Source: Phytoplasma sp.
Lineage (GTDB): Bacteria > Bacillota_I > Bacilli_A > Acholeplasmatales > Acholeplasmataceae
Assembly (NCBI GenBank): GCA_012519065.1
Contig: JAAYQV010000086.1
Coordinates: forward strand, 1 to 37,904
Direction of reading: 5' to 3'
DNA length: 37,904 nt
Below are positions 8,301 through 15,417 of this stretch, piece after piece. Numbering within the stretch: position 1 is the first letter of the stretch; each line of letters opens with the position of its first letter. The translations under genes were made by a program, and so were the position numbers. A model generated the notes under the pieces. That model was not told the DNA's origin. It did not search any database and saw nothing but the letters and a program-made list of their open reading frames with translations.

Positions 8301-8508
8301 TGAACTCTATTTCAACTTTATCGTTTAAAATTTCTTCTAAAGCTTGTCCCACAGATTTTTGTGAAATAGTACCTTCTAATTCTAATTCTTCATCATCAAT
8401 GATATGAGCTACTTGACTTGCCGCATAAACTAACTTATATTTTGAGTCTATTTTTTCTAGTAACTTATCAATTGATGGGTATCTTAATCCATCTTTATTC
8501 TTACTCAT
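8296..8508 (-). CDS. rpoZ: RNA polymerase omega subunit
   Basis: This 70-aa protein matches omega, which helps fold and assemble the beta' subunit. It has the family core RYPSIDKLLEKIDSKYKL followed by VYAASQVAH, which aligns with the usual LV..A.KRAR segment; the arginines are replaced. The ATG at 8508 has SD GGAGGAG and overlaps the last 8 nt of gmk, giving the gmk-rpoZ order common in Firmicutes. The frame is open further upstream, but that stretch lies inside gmk in another frame. It is followed at once by a terminator. Confidence 0.88.
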   Translation of the reverse strand: MSKNKDGLRYPSIDKLLEKIDSKYKLVYAASQVAHIIDDEELELEGTISQKSVGQALEEILNDKVEIEFK

Positions 8509-9130
8509 TATGATTCTCCTCCAACATCTTAATATAGTTATGAATAGTTCTTTCAGTTCTTGCATGTTCGGCACGAATAATTGCCATAACCCTATCCGCT
8601 GCATTTTTTACATCATCATTAACAACAATATAGTCATATTTATATGCCAACATAAACTCATTGTCTGCTTTTTCAATGCGTTGTCTGATGATATTTTCTT
8701 CTTCGGTACCACGTTTTTTAAGTCTATCGTATAAAGCTTGTTTACCAGGTGGCGCGATAAAAATAAAAATAGCATCCTTTACTTTTTCACGTACTTGCAG
8801 CGCACCTTCAACCTCAATTTCTAAGACAACTTCTTTTCCAAGTTCTAATTGCTCTTCTAATTTATCTAAGGGTGTACCATAATAATTGCCAACAAATTCT
8901 GCCCATTCTAAAAATCTATTGGTTTTTATTCCTTCAATAAATTCCTCTTTGGAAACAAAATAATAATCCTGCCCGTCTACTTCTCCTTCGCGCGGTTTTC
9001 TGGTTGTCATAGATACAGAATATACTAAATTGTGATTTTGCATGTCAAAAAGGGCCTTTCTTACAGTCCCTTTCCCAACTCCTGATGGTCCAGAAAGAAC
9101 AACTAACAATCCGCGTTCGTTTAATTTCAT
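8501..9130 (-). CDS. gmk: Guanylate kinase
   Basis: Guanylate kinase phosphorylates GMP to GDP with ATP. The 209-aa product has the P-loop SGPSGVGKGT (13-22), the GMP-binding SVSMTTRKPREGEVDGQDYYF segment split around R and E residues, and the lid region GTEEENIIRQRIEKA. Length is typical. I start at the ATG at 9130, which follows GGGAG. A further upstream TTG in frame is not supported. A strong promoter lies at 9153-9181. rpoZ follows with an 8-nt overlap. The gmk-rpoZ unit sits next to the divergent rqcH, echoing the rqcH (yloA)...gmk-rpoZ neighbourhood of Bacillus. Confidence 0.96.
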   Translation of the reverse strand: MKLNERGLLVVLSGPSGVGKGTVRKALFDMQNHNLVYSVSMTTRKPREGEVDGQDYYFVSKEEFIEGIKTNRFLEWAEFVGNYYGTPLDKLEEQLELGKEVVLEIEVEGALQVREKVKDAIFIFIAPPGKQALYDRLKKRGTEEENIIRQRIEKADNEFMLAYKYDYIVVNDDVKNAADRVMAIIRAEHARTERTIHNYIKMLEENHNE

Positions 9131-9152
9131 AGCTTTTCTCCCGTCTTCCAAT

Positions 9153-9181
9153 ATTATATATTAGTCATGAAAAAATGTAAA
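9153..9181 (-). promoter_or_regulatory. Promoter of gmk-rpoZ
   Basis: On the minus strand there is a -35 TTTACA (9176-9181), a 17-nt spacer and a -10 TATAAT (9153-9158). The -10 lies 22 nt before the gmk ATG. Confidence 0.8.
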
Positions 9182-9244
9182 CAGTTTTCAAAGTTATTAT
9201 ATTTGATTTTATCTATTTTAACTTGAAATGTCAAAAGAAATATG

Positions 9245-9273
9245 TTATTAATCTATTTTTTTTGTGATATACT
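9245..9273 (+). promoter_or_regulatory. Promoter of rqcH
   Basis: A -35 TTATTA (9245-9250), 17-nt spacer and -10 TATACT (9268-9273) with an upstream TG (9265-9266) form an extended -10 promoter. It lies 18 nt before the rqcH ATG. Confidence 0.6.
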
Positions 9274-9291
9274 TATTAAGAGGTGCTTAAC

Positions 9292-10845
9292 ATGGCTTTT
9301 GATGGCGTTTTTATTTATCACTTAATTAATGAATTAAAAGAAAAATTTATCCATTCTAGAATCGAAAAAGTCTTTCAACCCAATAAAGACTCTTTTGTTT
9401 TTCAAACCTATTTGGATAAGAAAAGAAACCTTTTAAAAATCGATTTAAATCCCCATTCAAATGGTATTTATCTAACTGAAAAAAAATATGTTCAACATGA
9501 AAGTAATCAATTCTTTTTATCCATTAGAAAGTTTTTAGAAGGTGGTATTATTAAAGATATCTATCAACATCATACCGATAGAGTCATTATTTTAGAGATT
9601 ACTACTTATGATTTTTTAGAAGGCCCAATGACTAAACAACTAATTTTTGAGGCTATGGGCAAACATTCTAATCTTTATTTGGTAAAAGACGGCATCATTA
9701 TAGATTGTTTTAAAAAAAGTTTTTCCTTAACTTTAAGACAGTTAATGCCTAAAGCACAATTTGAGTTTTTCCCTTCTAGTAAGAAAAGTTTTTTAGACTA
9801 TGAGTTTGATCACTATACTGATTTTAAGGAAATAACTAATCAATATGAAGGTGTTTCTTCTCTTTTAGCCAAATATCTACTGAATCACCCTGAGGTTAAA
9901 ATTAAAGATATTTCGCTTAATCCGACTTTATCTTTGTCTGATCACAAGTTTTATTTTTTCAATATTTTTGACCACAACAATGTTAAATCATTTGAAACTT
10001 TATCTCAATTACTTGATTATGAATTCAAAAAAGAAGTTGTAAAAAATGATAAAACCATTAAACTTTTTATTGAAAATCAATTAAAAAAACAAATAAAGAA
10101 AAAAGCTGTTTTATCCCAACAAAAGCTAACTGCTGAAAAAAATTTAGTCTATAAAGAACATGCAGACTTTTTATATGAAAATTGTTTCGACTTAAACATT
10201 AAACTTAGTTCATTTAAACATATTGAACTAGATGAGATGTTAACTATTAATCAAAATGCACAAAAGTTTTACAAACTCTATCATAAGGCCAAGCGAACCA
10301 TTGAGCATATGAATCATTATATCAATGAAGTTTCAGATTTAATTACTTGGTATGAAGACCTTTTAGCTAGTCTGTCATTCATTAGCGATCAAGATTTAGA
10401 AGATTTAGAAGCTGAATTAATGCCTTTAGGTTTTACTACTTCTAAAAAGAGTGTTTCTAAAAAGAAAAAAGGGCTATCTATTTTAAATTTTCCATTTTTG
10501 GATGGACATATTTATATTGGTAAATCAAGTAATCAAAATGAATATTTAGTCAGCCAAATTGCTCGTAGAAATGATTATTGGTTTCATATCAAAGATGGTT
10601 CTGGAAGTCATGTTATTTATAAAGGCGATAGTTTAAATGAAGAGATTATTAGAACTTGCTCAATGCTTGCAGCGTATTTTTCTAGTTTTAAAAACTCAAG
10701 TTCGATCCCTGTTGATTATACTATGGTAAAAAATCTTAAGAAAATACCTGGAAAACCAGGCTATCAACTCTCATATACTCATCATAAAACTATTTATATT
10801 GATATCATCAAAGAAACTGTCGAAAAATTAATCATAAAGCAATAA
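9292..10845 (+). CDS. rqcH: NFACT-family ribosome quality control protein RqcH
   Basis: RqcH (FbpA/YloA, homologue of Rqc2/NEMF) binds stalled 50S subunits carrying peptidyl-tRNA and directs addition of C-terminal alanine tails for degradation. The 517-aa product starts MAFDGVFIYHLINEL, typical of the NFACT-N domain. It has a central coiled-coil rich in Lys and Glu (roughly 265-360). It ends with the NFACT-R domain containing IYIGKSSNQNEYL, then ARRNDYWFHIKDGSGSHV. Bacterial homologues are often called fibronectin-binding proteins, a name I do not adopt because nothing here indicates surface export. The ATG at 9292 fits the family start and has AGAGGTG at 6 nt. An in-frame GTG at 9283 falls inside the SD. 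Confidence 0.93.
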   Translation: MAFDGVFIYHLINELKEKFIHSRIEKVFQPNKDSFVFQTYLDKKRNLLKIDLNPHSNGIYLTEKKYVQHESNQFFLSIRKFLEGGIIKDIYQHHTDRVIILEITTYDFLEGPMTKQLIFEAMGKHSNLYLVKDGIIIDCFKKSFSLTLRQLMPKAQFEFFPSSKKSFLDYEFDHYTDFKEITNQYEGVSSLLAKYLLNHPEVKIKDISLNPTLSLSDHKFYFFNIFDHNNVKSFETLSQLLDYEFKKEVVKNDKTIKLFIENQLKKQIKKKAVLSQQKLTAEKNLVYKEHADFLYENCFDLNIKLSSFKHIELDEMLTINQNAQKFYKLYHKAKRTIEHMNHYINEVSDLITWYEDLLASLSFISDQDLEDLEAELMPLGFTTSKKSVSKKKKGLSILNFPFLDGHIYIGKSSNQNEYLVSQIARRNDYWFHIKDGSGSHVIYKGDSLNEEIIRTCSMLAAYFSSFKNSSSIPVDYTMVKNLKKIPGKPGYQLSYTHHKTIYIDIIKETVEKLIIKQ

Positions 10846-10847
10846 CT

Positions 10848-10876
10848 TTGAAATACGATTTAATAACGTGTAAAAT
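10848..10876 (+). promoter_or_regulatory. Promoter of sodA
   Basis: A -35 TTGAAA (10848-10853), 17-nt spacer and -10 TAAAAT (10871-10876) lie directly after the rqcH stop, so sodA has its own promoter. The 14-mer TGAAATACGATTTA (10849-10862), across the -35 and spacer, recurs exactly over the sodA start codon. Confidence 0.7.
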
Positions 10877-10925
10877 GAACGTATAGATTTATATTAGGGA
10901 GGAAATAATTATGAAATACGATTTA
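10849..10925 (+). repeat. Perfect 14-bp direct repeat spanning the sodA leader
   Basis: TGAAATACGATTTA occurs at 10849-10862, in the sodA promoter, and at 10912-10925, beginning at the second base of the sodA ATG. The two copies are offset by 63 bp. The coordinates given span both copies. Confidence 0.7.
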
Positions 10926-11516
10926 CCTAAATTACCTTATGCTTATGATGCTTTAGAACCATTTATTGATGCTAAAACTATGGAAATACATCACACAAAA
11001 CATCACAATGCATATGTAACAAACTTAAATGCTGCTTTAGAAAAACATCCTGAACTAACGTTAAGTTTAAATGAGATGCTTGCAGATTTATCTTTAGTAC
11101 CGGCAGACATTAGAGGTGCTGTCCAAAACAATGGTGGCGGACATTATAACCACTCATTATTCTGGGAAATATTAAAAGTTAATAATGGAGAAGGTCCAAA
11201 AGGGGATTTAGCAAAAGCTATTAACCGTGATTTTGAATCATTTGAGAATTTTAAAGATTTATTTGCAACTGCAGCTAAAACTAGATTTGGTAGTGGTTGG
11301 GCTTGGTTATTAGTGGATAAAAACGGAAAATTAGTAGTTACTTCTACTCCAAATCAAGATACACCATTAAACTTAGGAACACCTATCTTAGGTTTAGATG
11401 TTTGGGAGCATGCCTATTATTTAAATTATCAAAATCGTCGTCCTGACTATGTTGAAGCATTCTTTAGCATTGTTAACTGGGATAAGGTTGAAGCATTATT
11501 TAAAGATGCAAAATAA
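10911..11516 (+). CDS. sodA: Superoxide dismutase (Fe/Mn family)
   Basis: This cytosolic enzyme dismutes superoxide to hydrogen peroxide and oxygen. The 201-aa product has the four metal ligands H27, H81, D163 and H167 in their standard contexts ([34 protein letters not shown]). The GSGWAWL and [10 protein letters not shown] segments are also family-typical. [11 protein letters not shown] and the overall sequence lean toward the Mn or cambialistic type, but sequence alone does not settle the metal. The SD AGGGAGG is strong. It has its own promoter and ends at a bidirectional terminator. No export signal is visible. Confidence 0.96.
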   Translation: MKYDLPKLPYAYDALEPFIDAKTMEIHHTKHHNAYVTNLNAALEKHPELTLSLNEMLADLSLVPADIRGAVQNNGGGHYNHSLFWEILKVNNGEGPKGDLAKAINRDFESFENFKDLFATAAKTRFGSGWAWLLVDKNGKLVVTSTPNQDTPLNLGTPILGLDVWEHAYYLNYQNRRPDYVEAFFSIVNWDKVEALFKDAK

Positions 11517-11521
11517 CTTAT

Positions 11522-11560
11522 AAAAAAAGCTGATAGTTCATTCTATCAGCTCTTTTTTTT
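11522..11560. terminator. Bidirectional terminator between sodA and the 63-aa gene
   Basis: GCTGATAG (11529-11536) pairs with CTATCAGC (11543-11550) around a 6-nt loop. T8 follows on the plus strand and A7 precedes it, giving a U-tract for the minus-strand gene as well. Confidence 0.9.
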
Positions 11561-11750
11561 AGTCATACATTCTAATTAAGCAACTTGTTGCATATCCTTC
11601 ATCATCTGGATCTGCTTCTACTAAACACATTAAGTACTCAAGCATTTGTGCCTCTTTGCATACTTCTGATTTTTTGTCTTCATAAAGCTCTCTTAATCGT
11701 TTATCGATTGCATCTTTAATGATTTCTAATTTTTTTTGGTTTTCTTTCAT
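11559..11750 (-). CDS. Small hypothetical protein, 63 aa
   Basis: I do not recognise this protein. It is acidic overall, with a charged helical N-terminal half (residues about 1-30, MKENQKKLEIIKDAIDKRL) and a C-terminal half holding three cysteines at C31, C42 and C57 near ADPDDEGYATSC. There is no membrane segment or signal peptide. I chose the ATG at 11750 with SD-like AAAGGATG. A good promoter at 11812-11840 gives a leader of roughly 50-55 nt whose AGTAGT and ACTACT could pair. The gene converges on sodA and shares its terminator. Transcription from the upstream S51-like peptidase gene may also read in, because no terminator separates them. Confidence 0.7.
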   Translation of the reverse strand: MKENQKKLEIIKDAIDKRLRELYEDKKSEVCKEAQMLEYLMCLVEADPDDEGYATSCLIRMYD

Positions 11751-11811
11751 AAAAAAACATCCTTTCTCTGCCTTATATTTTAAGTAGTTTTGAACCGTTG
11801 TATACACTACT

Positions 11812-11840
11812 ATCTTAACGCAAATATAAAAGGATGTCAA
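11812..11840 (-). promoter_or_regulatory. Promoter of the 63-aa gene
   Basis: On the minus strand there is a consensus -35 TTGACA (11835-11840), a 17-nt spacer and a -10 TAAGAT (11812-11817). It lies just downstream of the S51-like peptidase stop codon. Confidence 0.75.
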
Positions 11841-11852
11841 TTAAATCTATAA

Positions 11853-12533
11853 TTAAATTTTTTTGCCTTTATGATATATTTTTCTTGCCCCATCAATAAG
11901 AGTGATTTGCCCATTTTGACAAATAATAGCCGCATCATCAGGCAAGATATATACATCTCGTTTGAATATTTTTGATGCTTTTTTCATTCCACTTTTCTGA
12001 ACTTTTTTTCTTTTATAATGAACCTCAATACTGAAATCTTTTAAATAACCTAGTCCATCACATATATTAAATGCCTTATAATCATTATCTTTACTAATAT
12101 GAAAATAATTAAATTGAATCATCGCACCCGCACTTGATCCGATGATTAGTCCGTTAAATTGTTCTAATGTTTCTGTTATTTCTTTTTCATGAATTCTTTC
12201 CATCATTTCATCAGGTGCGCCACCTGGAAGAAAAAGTATTTGACTTTCACTCAGTGTTTCAATTAATTCTTCTTTGGTGCTTGAAAAATAATTTAACCAA
12301 ACGATGTTTTCTTTCTTAACCCCTAATTGAGTAAAAATAAGTTCACAGTCATTATGATATTCACTATTGACTCCATAGTATTTTTCCCAATCATCTTTAT
12401 CTTTAATTTGTTTTTCAAAAAAAGAAAATCCTAAAATAGCAACCTTATCATTAGGTTGAATCATTGGCTTTATTTTAGAAATCATTTGAGATTCTAATAA
12501 TTTACTTTTACGACTTACCAAAATATTAATCAT
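11853..12533 (-). CDS. Peptidase S51 (dipeptidase E-like) family protein
   Basis: The 226-aa protein resembles the S51 serine peptidases (PepE, cyanophycinase), which have a glutamine-amidotransferase-like fold. The nucleophile elbow is IIGSSAGAM, with S134 as likely nucleophile. The upstream LFLPGGAPDEMMERI corresponds to the substrate-loop GG segment, and IEVHYKR supplies a candidate catalytic histidine (H172). Family members cleave Asp-X dipeptides or related beta-linked peptides, but the specificity of this one is unknown. No signal peptide. The SD AAAGGAG is strong, and the gene starts 11 nt after the acetyltransferase stop, indicating an operon with the two genes before it. Confidence 0.85.
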   Translation of the reverse strand: MINILVSRKSKLLESQMISKIKPMIQPNDKVAILGFSFFEKQIKDKDDWEKYYGVNSEYHNDCELIFTQLGVKKENIVWLNYFSSTKEELIETLSESQILFLPGGAPDEMMERIHEKEITETLEQFNGLIIGSSAGAMIQFNYFHISKDNDYKAFNICDGLGYLKDFSIEVHYKRKKVQKSGMKKASKIFKRDVYILPDDAAIICQNGQITLIDGARKIYHKGKKI

Positions 12534-12544
12534 ATGTTCTCCTT

Positions 12545-13300
12545 TTAGATGTTAATATGTTCATCCATTGGCTTGGTATCACTAAACAAATCAATATCTA
12601 GCTCTAACCATTCCATAATTTTTTCTTGAAGTTCTAATGCTTTCATATATAAAACGTCTGCATCTCCAAACTTGCCTTTTTTAATGATGCCTAGTTCAAT
12701 TAATTTATCTTCTGCTTTTTTATAATTTTCTGATAAATGTGGATTGTCAGCGTTAAAATGTTTATGCGCTTTTTGTATAATAACACTGTTATCTTTTTTA
12801 ACTTTAAAGGTAATTGGTCTAGGTGTAAAGCGATTAGGCACTCCCATCATTTCTTCTACCGCATGAACAAAGGTGTTTCTTATCATGTCACAACCAATTA
12901 ACATAATGGTTGCGTCTACTTGGCTTAATCTTCCCCATGATCCATTAGGTGAGACCGGTGTAATAGCATATTCATCGCCTGCTAAGTAAGCTTTCGCCTT
13001 ATTTCCATACCCTGCCATTGAATGAGTTGGATGAAGGCTTCTAACTACTCCCGGGCGTTTTCTAAACCTTTCTGTTAATAATCCAACACATGATTCCTCT
13101 TTTTCTGGATCAAAAAAATTATAGGTTTCATTCATTTGTTTCCAAGTGTGAGTCGGCATTAATAATAGTCCCTCATCAAAGTATGACATTAAATCATCTA
13201 ATACTTCATTTACATCACGATTAATTGCTTTTAAAGAACTATGTATTAAAACAGTATCTGTCTTTTTTAGTCCCATTTCTTCTAATTGTTTTTTTAACAC
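12545..13300 (-). CDS. AAC(3)-family N-acetyltransferase
   Basis: The 251-aa product has the fold and motifs of the AAC(3)/YokD acetyl-CoA-dependent N-acetyltransferases: VLIHSSLKAI (17-26), LLMPTHTW (46-53), RPGVVRSLHPTHSMAGYG (82-99) and SPNGSWGRL (117-125). This family includes aminoglycoside 3-N-acetyltransferases, but many chromosomal members have unknown or non-antibiotic substrates, so I make no resistance claim. I start at GTG 13300 because GGAGGAG stands directly upstream. In-frame ATGs at 13318 and 13339 lack an SD and lie inside the preceding gene. It overlaps the end of the alpha/beta hydrolase by 7 nt, which implies translational coupling. Confidence 0.88.
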   Translation of the reverse strand: MLKKQLEEMGLKKTDTVLIHSSLKAINRDVNEVLDDLMSYFDEGLLLMPTHTWKQMNETYNFFDPEKEESCVGLLTERFRKRPGVVRSLHPTHSMAGYGNKAKAYLAGDEYAITPVSPNGSWGRLSQVDATIMLIGCDMIRNTFVHAVEEMMGVPNRFTPRPITFKVKKDNSVIIQKAHKHFNADNPHLSENYKKAEDKLIELGIIKKGKFGDADVLYMKALELQEKIMEWLELDIDLFSDTKPMDEHINI

Positions 13301-14019
13301 GCTATCTCCTCCAGCCATTTTTTTAATGTTTTCGTCCACGTTGAGACATGTTTGTTTTCTTTAGCAAATTCATCTTTATCCATTGAATCAAAAGGTGTTT
13401 GTTCATTTGCTAATGACAGTCCATGTTTTCCTTTAGGATAAAAGTGAGCTTCTACAGAAACTCCTTTTTCATGTAATTTTTTAAGTAAAACTATGCTGTT
13501 TTCCACAGGAACACTTTGATCTTCTAATGTGTGCCATAGGAAAATTGGTGGCATTTTTTCTGAAACATGGTTTTCTAAACTAACTTCGTTTTTATCTTCT
13601 TGATTATTTAATAAAAACTCAAATGATCCTTGATGAGCGATACTAGGCTCACTTGATACCACAGGGTAACATAAGATACCTGCATGAATATCTTCTGGTC
13701 TTTTTTCAATGGTATGTAATGCTAAATGTCCACCAGCAGAAAAACCGATGACCAAAACTCTATTAACAAAGGTTAATTGTTTGATTTGTTGTAAAACATC
13801 GATGGCCTCATTGATAACATCAGGATGTTTTAATAAAGTATGTCTATATTCATAAATCGCTGTATGATAACCTAGATTATGAAACATATCAGCAACCGGT
13901 TTTCCTTCCCTTAACGAGGTTCTTTGATAACCTCCTCCAGGAAAAATTAAGACTAAATCTCTTTTATTATGATCTATTTTTTGAATAATTACTTTATTTT
14001 GTGATGTTAATTTAATCAT
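13294..14019 (-). CDS. Alpha/beta hydrolase (acetyl-esterase-like)
   Basis: The 241-aa protein is an alpha/beta hydrolase resembling BD-FAE/acetyl-xylan-esterase-like enzymes. Its triad is readable as S94 in GFSAGGH, D167 in HTLEDQSVP and H199 in GKHGLS. The oxyanion-hole motif is LIFPGGGYQ (24-32). There is no signal peptide, so it acts in the cytoplasm on small esters or peptides. The ATG at 14019 has a perfect SD (AAGGAGGG), only a few bases after the U-tract of the preceding terminator at 14033-14062. It overlaps the acetyltransferase gene at its 3' end. With the acetyltransferase and S51-like peptidase it forms a three-gene small-molecule-modifying cassette. Confidence 0.88.
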   Translation of the reverse strand: MIKLTSQNKVIIQKIDHNKRDLVLIFPGGGYQRTSLREGKPVADMFHNLGYHTAIYEYRHTLLKHPDVINEAIDVLQQIKQLTFVNRVLVIGFSAGGHLALHTIEKRPEDIHAGILCYPVVSSEPSIAHQGSFEFLLNNQEDKNEVSLENHVSEKMPPIFLWHTLEDQSVPVENSIVLLKKLHEKGVSVEAHFYPKGKHGLSLANEQTPFDSMDKDEFAKENKHVSTWTKTLKKWLEEIAC

Positions 14020-14032
14020 TTTTTCCCTCCTT

Positions 14033-14062
14033 AAAAATAAAAGCACATAGATTCATGTGCTT
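14033..14062 (-). terminator. Terminator (possible attenuator) before the hydrolase operon
   Basis: AAGCACAT (14041-14048) pairs with ATGTGCTT (14055-14062) around a 6-nt loop. On the minus strand TTATTTTT follows. It overlaps the stop codon of the 112-aa gene and ends about 13 nt before the hydrolase ATG. I see no promoter between them. Confidence 0.75.
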
Positions 14063-14399
14063 AGCATTTTAGTTTTTTTCCTTCTTCTTTTGCCTTTTGA
14101 ATAACATGAACAATAATTTCTTCTTCTAACATAATATGAGCCAATTGATTTGTTATATCATATTCTAATGTTTTTTCTAGCGCTTCAATTCCACTTAATT
14201 GATTAATTACATGTTCTTCAATTTTAGCTTCTTTTATATAAAGTTCATTTTCTTCACTAAATGAAATGATAAACTCTTTATACTCTCTTATATGTTTTGT
14301 CAACTGTTCGACAGATAGGCTTCTTAATGCTTCAATTGTTGATTGTTTCTTTTTTAAGTATTCCGTTTCTATCCACTCTTTATAAGCTTTTTCAGTCAT
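14061..14399 (-). CDS. Hypothetical helical protein, 112 aa
   Basis: I do not recognise this protein. It is Glu/Lys-rich and predicted by inspection to be almost wholly alpha-helical, with amphipathic stretches suggesting a small helical bundle or coiled coil. No membrane segment, cysteine cluster or signal peptide is visible apart from one C-terminal Cys. The ATG at 14399 has the SD AAAGGAG at about 8 nt. An upstream in-frame start at 14426 would fall at the predicted transcription start. The SD lies in the 3' arm of a perfect 6-bp hairpin (14410-14415 with 14424-14429). It has its own extended -10 promoter and a terminator over its stop codon. Confidence 0.7.
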   Translation of the reverse strand: MTEKAYKEWIETEYLKKKQSTIEALRSLSVEQLTKHIREYKEFIISFSEENELYIKEAKIEEHVINQLSGIEALEKTLEYDITNQLAHIMLEEEIIVHVIQKAKEEGKKLKC

Positions 14400-14430
14400 T
14401 TTTACAGCTCCTTTGTTTTTACACAAAGGT

Positions 14431-14439
14431 ATTATAACA
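14431..14439 (-). promoter_or_regulatory. Extended -10 of the 112-aa gene
   Basis: The minus strand reads TGTTATAAT, the same sequence as at nadD and hup. The -35 position (AGGAAA at 14454-14459) is weak. The predicted start of transcription falls near 14424. Confidence 0.6.
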
Positions 14440-14475
14440 TGTTTTAAAATCAGTTTCCTAAAAAGTGATTACAAA

Positions 14476-15162
14476 TCAATCGTAAAACTCAACCCATTTT
14501 TTTTCTTCATATTTGATCTTATTTAAATCAAGAAAATTTTTAATTTCTTCAATACTTTCAATCATATTAAAACGAAGTAAAATAGCATTTAAGATTTCAT
14601 CTCGACTCTTAGGTCTTTTTTTAACGCTATACTCAGATTGACTACATAGCGCATCTAGAAAATGCTCTTTTTCTTTTGGATCAACCAATAGACTAGTTTC
14701 ATATTTTGATGCTGCTGAAACGTAAAATGATTCTTCATTTGTACTTCCTAATCTATAATAACTAAATTCTATGGTTTCGTCTGCTAAGACATCTACTGAA
14801 ATGCAATAACCATTTCTTTTACATATTTCCATTGGTTTTCTCCCCTTTTCTTTTTTTAAATTTCGACTTTTATCTCTTAAAATATATCTTTGTATAAAAT
14901 ATGCGGTTGCAATCACCAGTGGTATCAACGGAGTGCCCGGTCCTACCCAAATTGCAATCACAAGCCCACCTACACTTGATAACCATCCATTTTGAAAAAT
15001 AAATCCTAAAATGATAAAAACTACTGCCCACCCTTGGTAAATCATATATGAAATGAAAAGTGCTAAAACACCTCTTAATGTTTTCATTTCAATAATCATT
15101 TCATATATTTTTCTCCAAAAACTAACAAATAACTTCCACAACTTTTTTAAAAATTTTTTCAT
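14476..15162 (-). CDS. Two-TM membrane protein with cytoplasmic C-terminal domain
   Basis: I do not recognise this 228-aa protein. The first 30 residues are strongly basic (MKKFLKKLWKLF and following). Two hydrophobic segments follow at about 31-57 and 60-92, the second ending WVGPGTPLIPLVIATAYFIQ. Then comes a basic stretch RDKSRNLKKEKGRK (97-109) and a soluble domain of about 115 residues. Positive-inside charge predicts both termini in the cytoplasm. The soluble domain shows no motif I can name. The ATG at 15162 lacks a clear SD and lies 19 nt after the 66-aa gene, so it probably depends on that gene for expression. It uses a TGA stop. Confidence 0.75.
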   Translation of the reverse strand: MKKFLKKLWKLFVSFWRKIYEMIIEMKTLRGVLALFISYMIYQGWAVVFIILGFIFQNGWLSSVGGLVIAIWVGPGTPLIPLVIATAYFIQRYILRDKSRNLKKEKGRKPMEICKRNGYCISVDVLADETIEFSYYRLGSTNEESFYVSAASKYETSLLVDPKEKEHFLDALCSQSEYSVKKRPKSRDEILNAILLRFNMIESIEEIKNFLDLNKIKYEEKKWVEFYD

Positions 15163-15181
15163 TTTTAAGTTTGACTTTCAG

Positions 15182-15382
15182 TTATGCTTTTTTGTTTACT
15201 TGTGGGATAATGATATTTTCTTCAATTGCCTCTGGATATGGGTAAGCAACTTCACGCATTTTTTTAAATAAAACGTAAATCAAGCCACTTTCAAAGTCAA
15301 TTCTTGTTACAATTCCAAAGTCTTTTTCTAATTCAACTTTTACTTTTTCACCTATTAAATAGGTTTCATCATTCCATGCCAT
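15182..15382 (-). CDS. Small conserved-looking protein, 66 aa, possible beta-barrel
   Basis: This small soluble protein (MAWNDETYLIGEKVKV start) reads as alternating beta strands with a central VTRIDFESGLIYVLF and a KKMREVAYPYPEAI segment. It resembles a compact SH3- or KOW-like barrel, but I cannot assign a family. The ATG at 15382 has the SD AAGGAG at about 8 nt. An in-frame GTG at 15391 overlaps that SD and is less likely. An extended -10 promoter stands at 15406-15414. The 228-aa membrane protein follows after 19 nt, so the two probably share a transcript. Confidence 0.72.
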   Translation of the reverse strand: MAWNDETYLIGEKVKVELEKDFGIVTRIDFESGLIYVLFKKMREVAYPYPEAIEENIIIPQVNKKA

Positions 15383-15405
15383 AATAATCACTCCTTGCTA
15401 TAAAT

Positions 15406-15414
15406 ATTATATCA
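15406..15414 (-). promoter_or_regulatory. Extended -10 of the 66-aa/membrane-protein unit
   Basis: The minus strand reads TGATATAAT, identical to the rsmH promoter, 23 nt upstream of the ATG at 15382. The -35 position is weak (ATAAGA). Confidence 0.6.
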
Positions 15415-15417
15415 CAA

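Noticed and set aside
9292-10845. Surface fibronectin-binding adhesin
   Set aside because: The protein has no export signal and matches the cytosolic NFACT/RqcH quality-control family.
12545-13300. Aminoglycoside resistance gene
   Set aside because: The AAC(3) fold is clear, but many chromosomal members have no resistance activity and the gene is embedded in a native-looking operon without mobile elements.
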